Source: Bacteroidota bacterium
GTDB lineage: Bacteria; Chlamydiota; Chlamydiia; Chlamydiales; FEN-1388
Direction: 5' to 3'
Assembly: GCA_013285825.1 (NCBI GenBank)
Contig: JABDGV010000002.1
Location: 62,001 to 126,000 of the forward strand
DNA: 64,000 nt
A program made the position numbers and the translations under genes. This document shows, in pieces, positions 54,801 to 61,894 of this stretch. How positions within the stretch are numbered: position 1 is the first letter of the stretch; every line of letters starts with the position of its first letter. The notes below the pieces were generated by a model. It saw only the letters and a list, made by a program, of their open reading frames with translations, did not search any database and had not been told where the DNA came from.

Positions 54801-56666
54801 ATGGCGCAAAAAAAGGTTATTGTAGTCGGAGGCGGCCTTGCAGGGCTCTCCTGCGCCATGAAGCTTGGCAGTTTAGGCGTATCGGTCGACATAGTATCCC
54901 TTACGAAGGTGCGGCGCTCCCATTCAGTCTGTGCTCAGGGTGGAATCAACGCAGCCTTCAATATGAAGGATGAGGGAGACTCGCCACTTATTCATGCCTA
55001 TGAAACGATTAAGGGAGGCGATTTTTTAGCCGATCAGCCGCCCATTGTTGAAATGTGCTTATCAGCTCCTCGAATCATTCGCCTGCTCGACAGGATGGGC
55101 TGTCCCTTTAACCGCACCGTTGAGGGAAGGCTGGATGCAAGACGCTTCGGCGGATCGCTCTATCATCGAACAGTTTTTTGCGGCTCATCAACAGGCCAGC
55201 AGCTGCTCTACACCCTTGATGAACAGGTACGGCGCTGGGAAGCTGCAGGTTTAGTCAAAAAACATGAAAACCATGATTTTTTACGACTTATTCGGGATTC
55301 TTCGGGCCGGGCTAAAGGCGTTGTTGTTATGGATCTCTTCAACCAGTCCCTTCAAGTTTTAGAGGCCGATGCCGTTATAATGGCTACAGGGGGCTTGGGA
55401 GTTTTATTTAGAATGTCTACAAACTCTGTGATCTGTACAGGGGCTGCTAATGGCAGGCTTTTCATGCAGGGTATGGAGTATGCCAATGGTGAGTTTATTC
55501 AGGTGCATCCCACAACCATTCCAGGAGAAGATAAGATGCGTCTCATGTCTGAATCGGCGCGCGGTGAGGGGGGAAGGATTTGGGTTCCGGGCGATTCATT
55601 AAAAACGATTCAGACGCATGACGGACGTGTTCTTCAATGCGGCGTAACGGGAGAGCCTTGGTATTTTCTCGAAGAGCTTTATCCAGCGTATGGAAACCTG
55701 GTTCCTCGCGATATTTGCGTCCGCGAAATTATGCGGATTTGCGAAATGGGAATGGGTGTTGAAGGAGGCTCAGAAGTCTATCTGGATGTATCGCATCTCT
55801 CTCAAGAAAAATTGAAAAAGATCGCCTCCATTATCGATATGTATGAAAAATTTACAGGCCAGGATCCAAGGAAAGTGCCTATGCGTATCTTTCCAGCAGT
55901 TCATTATAGTATGGGAGGAGCTTGGGTAGATTTCCCAGCTCAGGAAGATCCTGACCGATGGACGCGCTTTAGGCAGATGACCAACATACCTGGGCTTTTT
56001 AATATCGGAGAGTCCGACTACCTCTACCATGGAGCTAACCGCTTAGGGGCAAACTCTCTTCTCTCCTGTATATTTGCAGGGCTTGTTGCAGGTTCGGAAG
56101 TTCCTCGGTATCTCGATACTATAAAAGCAGAACGTGGCAATGCCAAGGAAGCTCTGGATATCGAGGAAAAGGAGAAGAAAGAGCTTTTATCGAGAAATGG
56201 CCCTGAAAATGTATTTAAGCTGTATGAAGAGCTTTCAGATCTATTGGTGAAAAATGTAACCGTTACGCGATCAAATAGTGGCTTGAAAGAGACGATCGAT
56301 CAAATTCTCACACTACGCGAGCGATTTAAAAATATTGGGCTTGCTGATCGAGGGCCATTTTACAACCAGACCTACCAGTTTGCTCGCCAATTTGGACCCA
56401 TGCTAGAGCTTGCGCTCGTTATTACGAAGGGCGCTTTGTTCCGCAATGAATCGAGAGGCGCCCACTTTAAAGCGGAATTCCCCAAGCGTGATGATGTCAA
56501 TTGGCTCAAAACGACAATTGCCACCTATTCGCCAGATGGGCCAATAATATCGTATAAGCCTGTAGATACTCGATATGTCAAGCCTGTCCTTCGAGACTAT
56601 AGTAAGCATATAAAGGCGATTCCTGACTTTGAAGGATTGCCAGAAAATTTGGTGCTGCCCATATGA
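54801..56666 (+). CDS. sdhA: succinate dehydrogenase flavoprotein subunit
   Basis: Oxidises succinate to fumarate and passes electrons to SdhB. 621 residues: FAD-binding VVGGGLAGLSCAMKLGSLG at 6-24, the HSVCAQGGINAAF segment whose His binds FAD covalently in the family, the active-site QVHPTTIPGEDKMRLMSESA and RGEGGRIWVP, and the C-terminal HYSMGGAWVDF. The sequence is of the Bacillus/epsilon-proteobacterial type that pairs with a single membrane subunit. The four-base overlap with sdhB indicates coupling. Confidence 0.95.
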   Translation: MAQKKVIVVGGGLAGLSCAMKLGSLGVSVDIVSLTKVRRSHSVCAQGGINAAFNMKDEGDSPLIHAYETIKGGDFLADQPPIVEMCLSAPRIIRLLDRMGCPFNRTVEGRLDARRFGGSLYHRTVFCGSSTGQQLLYTLDEQVRRWEAAGLVKKHENHDFLRLIRDSSGRAKGVVVMDLFNQSLQVLEADAVIMATGGLGVLFRMSTNSVICTGAANGRLFMQGMEYANGEFIQVHPTTIPGEDKMRLMSESARGEGGRIWVPGDSLKTIQTHDGRVLQCGVTGEPWYFLEELYPAYGNLVPRDICVREIMRICEMGMGVEGGSEVYLDVSHLSQEKLKKIASIIDMYEKFTGQDPRKVPMRIFPAVHYSMGGAWVDFPAQEDPDRWTRFRQMTNIPGLFNIGESDYLYHGANRLGANSLLSCIFAGLVAGSEVPRYLDTIKAERGNAKEALDIEEKEKKELLSRNGPENVFKLYEELSDLLVKNVTVTRSNSGLKETIDQILTLRERFKNIGLADRGPFYNQTYQFARQFGPMLELALVITKGALFRNESRGAHFKAEFPKRDDVNWLKTTIATYSPDGPIISYKPVDTRYVKPVLRDYSKHIKAIPDFEGLPENLVLPI

Positions 56667-57430
56667 CAACATTTATTTTGAAAGTATTTCGTGGAATGCC
56701 TGGAAAGCAGTATTGGGAAGAGTTCCAGTTTAAACGGCGATTTGGCGCCAATGTTATTTCAGCTTTAATGGAGATTCAGAAAAATCCGATTAATCGATTA
56801 GGTGAGGCTACAACTCCTGTTGCTTGGGAATCCAACTGTTTGGAGGAGGTGTGCGGCTCTTGTTCTATGCTGATCAATGGACGGCCTCGGCAGGCGTGTA
56901 CAGCATTGATTGAGCCCATTATTGAAAAGACAGGCTCTGAAATAATTACCGTTGCCCCATTTACCAAATTTCCTCTTGTTCGAGACTTAGTTGTTGATAG
57001 AACGGTGATGTTTGAAAACCTCAAAAAGGTGCAGGCATGGGTTGAAGTAGATAGCTATCATGAAGAGGGCTATGGGCCGCTTATTTCTCCTGAAAAACAG
57101 GAGGTTATGTACTCTTTGGCTACCTGCATGACCTGCGGCTGCTGCTCTGAGGCGTGTCCTCAAGTCAATGATCATTCGCCCTTCATGGGTCCTGCGCCCA
57201 TAGGTCAGGTTCGACTCTTTTCCATTCATCCGACAGCCCGTGTAAAGCATGCGGAGCGTATTCAGGTCATGCAGACCGATGCTGGCGTTGGATCGTGCGG
57301 CAATGCCCAAAACTGCGTTAAAGTCTGCCCAAAAAATGTCCCGTTGACAGATGCAATTGCCTCCGTTGGCCGTGATACGACACTACAAGCTATTCATGAT
57401 CTATTTGGCCTGCCCGAAAGAAACCCCTAG
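56663..57430 (+). CDS. sdhB: succinate dehydrogenase iron-sulfur subunit
   Basis: 255 residues with three clusters' cysteines visible: [2Fe-2S] in SNCLEEVCGSCSMLINGRP plus RQAC, [4Fe-4S] in CMTCGCCSEACP, and [3Fe-4S] in CGNAQNCVKVCPKNVPL. It relays electrons to quinone through SdhC. Last gene of sdhCAB. A frameshifted copy of its last 80 bases is found at 58138-58216. Confidence 0.95.
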   Translation: MTTFILKVFRGMPGKQYWEEFQFKRRFGANVISALMEIQKNPINRLGEATTPVAWESNCLEEVCGSCSMLINGRPRQACTALIEPIIEKTGSEIITVAPFTKFPLVRDLVVDRTVMFENLKKVQAWVEVDSYHEEGYGPLISPEKQEVMYSLATCMTCGCCSEACPQVNDHSPFMGPAPIGQVRLFSIHPTARVKHAERIQVMQTDAGVGSCGNAQNCVKVCPKNVPLTDAIASVGRDTTLQAIHDLFGLPERNP

Positions 57431-57482
57431 CCCTCCCTTGAAATTCAATGAATATATATTATGAGAAAAAACTAAGGTTGCG

Positions 57483-57980
57483 ATGTATTTGATCATTCTA
57501 TGTCTTCTGTTTCCAAGCCTCATACTGCATGCATCCGTTGTGGATAGGTCTGAGACTAGATTTGAGGGTGTTCAAAAAATGCTGACGCCTCAACAGTATG
57601 AGCAATTTCAGTTTGTTGATGAGCTCATCGGTAAATTCAGGGGGCATCCATACCAATTACAACTTGACAGCTTTCGTTCTGAATTACAAACCATGGACGG
57701 CCTTATAAGCTCTATAAAGCTCATATGGTATTCATCGCATCATCCCTTTGCTCATAGTAGCCAAGCGAGTGAATTTACAACGAAAGTACTTGATGAAGTC
57801 GTTAGAACTATAGAGTCGCATAATAATCGATCTTTCCTAAGCGAATATCCCTTTCATCGTAAAAACATTTTTCTAGAAATTCATTTTCGGGATCGCGTAT
57901 CCCAAAACATTCCATCCCGACCCTATTTTTCTGTTATTGGATGGAATGGACAAGAATTCTTTACAAAACATGGACATTAG
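57483..57980 (+). CDS. small secreted protein, function unknown
   Basis: 165 residues with signal peptide (MYLIILCLLFPSLILHAS) and a mature mostly helical protein (LTPQQYEQFQFVDELIGKF). AAGG precedes ATG 57483. It lies between sdhB and a partial copy of the lplA end, inside one unit of an apparent local duplication, and has no counterpart in the other unit. Not recognised. Confidence 0.6.
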   Translation: MYLIILCLLFPSLILHASVVDRSETRFEGVQKMLTPQQYEQFQFVDELIGKFRGHPYQLQLDSFRSELQTMDGLISSIKLIWYSSHHPFAHSSQASEFTTKVLDEVVRTIESHNNRSFLSEYPFHRKNIFLEIHFRDRVSQNIPSRPYFSVIGWNGQEFFTKHGH

Positions 57981-57981
57981 G

Positions 57982-58138
57982 ACTGAGCAATTCAAGCGAC
58001 TGTCGATGAGGGATATTGAGATAGGCTTCTATATCCTTCAAAGACTTTGTCTTGATTTCAAATTGGCTTGAAAGCGCCTCTTCAATTTTATTGATAAAGT
58101 CATTCTTTGATGAAAAATAATCCTTTAATGTCGTGCAG
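57982..58138 (-). pseudogene. 3' fragment of a second lplA-like gene
   Basis: About 52 C-terminal codons are open and align with the end of the intact lplA (58356-58515). The fragment reads CTTLKDYFSSKNDFINKIEE, ends PHRQSLELLSP, and differs mainly by conservative changes (lplA has CTTLKDHFSSKNDFLDQVEK and PHRQSLVLLK). There is no upstream part: at 58138 it joins a fragment of sdhB. The lack of stops with amino-acid divergence suggests a former second, functional lipoate ligase gene rather than a fresh duplicate. Confidence 0.75.
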
Positions 58139-58216
58139 ACAGATGCAATTGCGTGCGTTGGGCGAGAACGACACTACAGGCTCTTCATGATCTATTTGGC
58201 CTACCCGAAAGGGATG
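58138..58216 (+). pseudogene. fragment of sdhB 3' end, frameshifted
   Basis: GACAGATGCAATTGC through CCCGAAAG matches 57346-57420 of sdhB with about ten differences, including a one-base loss that breaks the frame. It directly abuts the lplA fragment at a shared GTGCAGA/GACAGA sequence, which looks like the recombination junction. Confidence 0.85.
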
Positions 58217-58249
58217 AGTGGGTTTATTATTTAAATATGAAATTTACCA

Positions 58250-58324
58250 CAGAGATCACAGAGCACACAGAGAGACAAATTAGCTTGAATATCTCTCTGT
58301 GCGCTCTGTGATCTCTGTGGTTAT
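58250..58324. repeat. CACAGAG-type intergenic hairpin repeat, copy 6
   Basis: TTACCACAGAGATCACAGAG with its near-perfect reverse complement (ending GTGATCTCTGTGGTTA) around a short loop. It lies between the sdhB fragment and the end of lplA and is very similar to copy 3 at 28801-28876. Confidence 0.9.
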
Positions 58325-58355
58325 ATAATTAATACCAGCCTTTAATCAATATTAC

Positions 58356-59066
58356 CTATTTGAGTAGTACAAGTGATTGCCGATGAGGGGTGCTCAAATA
58401 GACATCTACATCCTCAGGAGCTTTTGAGTGAAGAGTAAATTGGCTTGAGATTGCTTTCTCAACCTGATCTAGAAAATCATTCTTTGAAGAAAAATGATCC
58501 TTTAATGTCGTGCAGAAGGAGTTGTGGTCTCGTCCCTTTCTATATTGAGGCACTTTGCTGGGAAATTTGAGAAGGCTCATTTTTTCTTTAGAATAATCCC
58601 AAAGAAACGAGGTGTGGTGGATGCGCCTCAAGTTCGTGAAGTGCTGCGCATTTCCTCCGATCTTCTGGTCGTCGAGCGTAAAATCATTCTCGCTTACTTG
58701 AAAAGGAAGGTGTGAAAAAGCCGGCTTTATAAGCGAGCCGCAATAGGCTAAAAACTTCTTCGGGCACGAACAGGAAAAGAGGTCGTGGTCAAGAATAAGA
58801 GAAAAGAAGCAGGTCTGGTCGTCTACTACAACGGTACCACCTCCTGAAAAGCGTCGAATTACAGAAATTTGGGCATGAGGCTCAATATGTTCTTCTGCTT
58901 TTCCTGAGATGCCCATCACAATTGCAGAAAGGGGGCTGCCGCTGTTGAGGATGCACCAGTTGCCGCTGCCTGTTCTAAGAAGCGCCTCTTCGACTTGTAG
59001 CTGCTCGAAGATCGAGAGCAAGTCAAACCGCAAGAGATTTAAGGTTGGCAGCTTTCGCTCGAGCAT
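58356..59066 (-). CDS. lplA: lipoate-protein ligase A family protein
   Basis: 236 residues with the family's core motifs IRRFSGGGTVVVDDQTCFFS (substrate pocket) and DQKIGGNAQHF, which carries the catalytic-type Lys. It is shorter than E. coli LplA (about 338) because the C-terminal accessory domain is missing, as in many chlamydial copies. It attaches scavenged lipoate to 2-oxoacid dehydrogenase E2 subunits. Its ATG lies inside the 3' end of mnmG (28-base overlap); from memory gidA-lplA adjacency is also found in Chlamydia trachomatis. Confidence 0.88.
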   Translation of the reverse strand: MLERKLPTLNLLRFDLLSIFEQLQVEEALLRTGSGNWCILNSGSPLSAIVMGISGKAEEHIEPHAQISVIRRFSGGGTVVVDDQTCFFSLILDHDLFSCSCPKKFLAYCGSLIKPAFSHLPFQVSENDFTLDDQKIGGNAQHFTNLRRIHHTSFLWDYSKEKMSLLKFPSKVPQYRKGRDHNSFCTTLKDHFSSKNDFLDQVEKAISSQFTLHSKAPEDVDVYLSTPHRQSLVLLK

Positions 59067-60913
59067 GTTTCTGGCTCCTCAGTACGAACCCGTTTTTCGA
59101 GTGCAATCATGAGAACAGAGATATCAGATGGCGCAATTCCCTGTATGCGGGATGCTTGACCTAAAGTGTTGGGACGCATCTTGGTCAGGCGAAGCTTCGC
59201 TTCGGTTCTCAAGCCTGTGACTGAATGGAAATCAAGCTTCTCGGGGATTTTGATACATTCGATATTGGAGAGCCTTGCAACTTCGCCCATCTGCCGCTGG
59301 ATATAGCCCTCATACTTAATGAAGATTTCAATCTGCCAGTTGGTGTCGAGTCCATAATCCTTCAACTCTTCAGGAAAATGGGTGCGAAGGGTTTCATAGC
59401 ATATTTCGGGACGGGCGAGGAGCTGTGCAAGTGACGCAACTTTACCTTCAAAATTCTTATGAATTTTAGCGAGCCTTTTTGGCTCTTCATGAAGTGCTTT
59501 CTCTTTGATAAGAAGCCGTTCATACTGCTCTTGGTTGATAAGGCCATACTCATAGCCTTTTCTACGCAGTCGAAGATCAGCGTTATCATGTCTCAATAGT
59601 AGTCTATGTTCTGCACGGCTTGTAAACATTCGGTAGGGCTCATCGACACCCTTAGTGATAAGGTCGTCGATCATCACACCGATATAGGATTCATCTCGTC
59701 GTAGAGTGAGCGGCTCTTGATTACGCACATAGCAGGCTGCGTTGATTCCACCCATGAGTCCTTGGGATGCGGCCTCTTCATAGCCCGTGGTGCCATTAAT
59801 CTGTCCTGCAAAAAATAAACCTTTAACTTGGGTAGAGGCAAGAGAGGAGTTGATCTGGCCGGATAAGACGTAGTCATACTCGATTGCGTAGCCTGGGCGC
59901 ATAATCTCTGCATTTCGCAGCGCAGGAATGGAGCGGATGAAGGCGTATTGCACATCGTTTGGCAAAGAGGAAGAGACGCCGTTGACATAGATTTCATCGG
60001 TTGTCAGCCCTTCTGGCTCTAAGAAAATTTGGTGGCGCTCTTTATCGGCAAACCGAACAACTTTATCTTCGATGGAGGGGCAGTATCGCGGGCCGACTCC
60101 CACGATTTTTCCTGAGTACATCGGAGAGCGATGAATATTTTCTCGGATGATTCGGTGCGTTTCAGGAGTGGTATAGGTGATGTAGCAGGATGTTTGGGGA
60201 AGCCTTGGGCTTGTCATTGGATCAAAAGAAAAGAAGACATTCTCATCGCCTGGCTGTTCTTCGGTTAAGGAGAGGTCGATGGAGCGTTTTGCGACTCTTA
60301 CAGGAGTACCTGTTTTCAATCTTCCCAATTTGATACCGGCAGTCTCTAAGCTTTTGGAGAGGCCAACAGCTGGAGGGTCGCCTGCGCGTCCGCCCGACAT
60401 ATTCACATCGCCGATGTGGATAAGCCCTCGCATGAAGGTACCGGAGGTAATAATAACCGCTTTTGCCCGGTAGGTGATGCCCTCTTTGATGACAACACCT
60501 CGAACAACGCCCTCTTCAATAATGATATCTTCAACAGTTCCCTGCTTTAAGGAAAGATTGGGCGTCTCTTCAAGAACCTTTTTCATCCATTGCTTATACG
60601 CTTCTTTGTCAGCCTGAGCACGAGGAGCTTGAACAGCTGGGCCCTTCTTCGTGTTGAGCATCCGGTATTGAATGCCGGTCGCGTCAATCGCTTTACCCAT
60701 AAGGCCGCCGAGAGCGTCGATCTCTCGAACCATATGGCCTTTGCCAATGCCGCCAACAGAGGGGTTGCAAGACATCTGAGCGATGGAGGAGAGGTTCATG
60801 GTGAGCAGGAGCGTCTTTAGACCCATACGTGCGGGAGCATAGCACGCTTCGCACCCGGCGTGGCCGCCGCCAATCACGATGATGTCGAACTCTTCAGGAA
60901 AGGTCCAGCTCAT
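59039..60913 (-). CDS. mnmG: tRNA uridine-34 carboxymethylaminomethyl modification enzyme MnmG
   Basis: With MnmE makes cmnm5U at the wobble position of tRNAs. 624 residues: FAD-binding DIIVIGGGHAGCEACYAPAR near the start, NPSVGGIGKGHMVREIDALG, the GRLKTGTPVRV motif, and the C-terminal helical domain (AEHRLLLRHDNADLRLRRKG). ATG 60913 (MSWTFPEEFDI) is chosen; codons further upstream belong to a 165-bp palindromic element starting only 15 bases away. The ribosome-binding site is therefore in a short AT-rich stretch and is weak. Confidence 0.95.
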   Translation of the reverse strand: MSWTFPEEFDIIVIGGGHAGCEACYAPARMGLKTLLLTMNLSSIAQMSCNPSVGGIGKGHMVREIDALGGLMGKAIDATGIQYRMLNTKKGPAVQAPRAQADKEAYKQWMKKVLEETPNLSLKQGTVEDIIIEEGVVRGVVIKEGITYRAKAVIITSGTFMRGLIHIGDVNMSGGRAGDPPAVGLSKSLETAGIKLGRLKTGTPVRVAKRSIDLSLTEEQPGDENVFFSFDPMTSPRLPQTSCYITYTTPETHRIIRENIHRSPMYSGKIVGVGPRYCPSIEDKVVRFADKERHQIFLEPEGLTTDEIYVNGVSSSLPNDVQYAFIRSIPALRNAEIMRPGYAIEYDYVLSGQINSSLASTQVKGLFFAGQINGTTGYEEAASQGLMGGINAACYVRNQEPLTLRRDESYIGVMIDDLITKGVDEPYRMFTSRAEHRLLLRHDNADLRLRRKGYEYGLINQEQYERLLIKEKALHEEPKRLAKIHKNFEGKVASLAQLLARPEICYETLRTHFPEELKDYGLDTNWQIEIFIKYEGYIQRQMGEVARLSNIECIKIPEKLDFHSVTGLRTEAKLRLTKMRPNTLGQASRIQGIAPSDISVLMIALEKRVRTEEPETCSSESCQP

Positions 60914-60928
60914 AAAAAATTGGGCTAT

Positions 60929-61093
60929 AGAGCCTTTTGCAAAACTCCATTGGATTGTTAAAGTCGATCTTTTGAGCCAGGTTTTCACCCTCCTTCCTTG
61001 TCTACCCGATAGGGTATGTCCTCGGAAGGAGGGTGAAAACCTGGCTCAAAATCTTCGATTTTTCCAACCCAAGCGAGTTTTGTAAAAGGCTCT
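60929..61093. repeat. 165-bp MITE-like palindrome between bS22-like gene and mnmG
   Basis: Terminal repeats AGAGCCTTTTGCAAAACTC (60929-60947) and its complement with one mismatch (61075-61093), plus inner arms that pair perfectly over 28 bases (containing GAGCCAGGTTTTCACCCTCC). The loop is about 25 bases. It carries no ORF of its own and fills the space between the terminator of the small ribosomal protein gene and the start codon of mnmG. Confidence 0.8.
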
Positions 61094-61100
61094 TTTTAAA

Positions 61101-61137
61101 AAATAAAAAAAACCGCTGAAGAAACTCTTCAGCGGTT
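61101..61137 (-). terminator. Rho-independent terminator of the bS22-like gene
   Basis: A 12-bp perfect stem (AACCGCTGAAGA/TCTTCAGCGGTT, 61111-61137) with a 3-base loop is followed on the minus strand by an uninterrupted U-rich run (complement of AAATAAAAAA). It lies 36 bases after the stop of the small gene at 61174-61260. Confidence 0.9.
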
Positions 61138-61173
61138 AAGTACTTGAACGAAATTATGAAAGAGGCAAAATTT

Positions 61174-61260
61174 TTAGGTCTTATGCCTGTTCAATCTGCT
61201 TCGCTTTTTCCGCTTATGTTTCGCCATTTTAGCACGGCGCTTTTTCTTAACAGATGCCAT
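61174..61260 (-). CDS. small basic ribosomal protein, bS22/mS38 (AURKAIP1/COX24-domain) type
   Basis: 28 residues: MASVKKKRRAKMAKHKRKKR followed by SRLNRHKT. The K/R-rich pattern with SVxKKRRxKMxKHKxKKR is that of the AURKAIP1/COX24 domain proteins found in many bacteria and mitochondria, placed on the small ribosomal subunit (mS38/bS22). GAGGA lies five bases upstream of the ATG and a strong terminator follows, so this is a complete single-gene transcription unit despite its size. Confidence 0.85.
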   Translation of the reverse strand: MASVKKKRRAKMAKHKRKKRSRLNRHKT

Positions 61261-61354
61261 GTATTCCTCGTAATCGATGAAACTTCCAATTATGTTACAA
61301 GCTTAAGGAGCTAAAAGTAAAGAGCTGATTTCTGCCTTGGAAGTTCTGTTCTTT

Positions 61355-61822
61355 TTATTCTTCTATTCTTAGTTTTCTTTTCCATTCTTTTTCAGCTTGT
61401 TTAAGTGGCTCTAGGCAAGTAGCTACCGTTTTGTTTAATTGGAAGCAATTGAAGTAGGTCTTGTGTACAGTATTTTTACTCAATTGTACCGTTGGTTCAT
61501 TGGGTTTGGTGGTACTGGACGTTGAGTCCACAGCTAAGTTCTCTTGTGTGATCAAGCCAACATGCAGTTTATGCTTTTTAATAAGCTTGACTGCTTGAGT
61601 AAGATCGCTTTGAATTTTGAGCTGCACGAATTGTTTTTGTAGATCGTCTACCTTTTGCTCCAATTTTGTATTTTTGTTGTCTAGGTCCGAGAAATTATTT
61701 TTCAGTTTTCTGTGATTTGTAAGTAGATTTGAGTGGGATTGTACAGCATACATCACTGATCCAGTCACAACGCTCACGCCTAATAATGATTTCCCATATT
61801 CTTTAAGAAATCGAATGAACAT
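61355..61822 (-). CDS. membrane-anchored coiled-coil protein, function unknown
   Basis: 155 residues: an N-terminal membrane helix (about 11-27, SLLGVSVVTGSVMYAVQS), a coiled coil at 35-75 (DLDNKNTKLEQKVDDLQKQF) and a polar C-terminal part with two cysteines (YFNCFQLNKTVATCLEPLKQ). Start has GGGAGAG upstream. It lies in the same direction downstream of murA (gap 72 bases). Not recognised. Confidence 0.65.
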   Translation of the reverse strand: MFIRFLKEYGKSLLGVSVVTGSVMYAVQSHSNLLTNHRKLKNNFSDLDNKNTKLEQKVDDLQKQFVQLKIQSDLTQAVKLIKKHKLHVGLITQENLAVDSTSSTTKPNEPTVQLSKNTVHKTYFNCFQLNKTVATCLEPLKQAEKEWKRKLRIEE

Positions 61823-61894
61823 AAAACTCTCCCGTTGAGATTATGGAGTATTTTATAGGGGATGGCTTAAGAATTGTCTATTTAAGACAATTTT

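Noticed and set aside
60913-60988. Longer mnmG start (75 bases upstream)
   Set aside because: The extra codons lie within one arm of the 165-bp palindrome, and the FAD-binding motif is already at the expected distance from ATG 60913.
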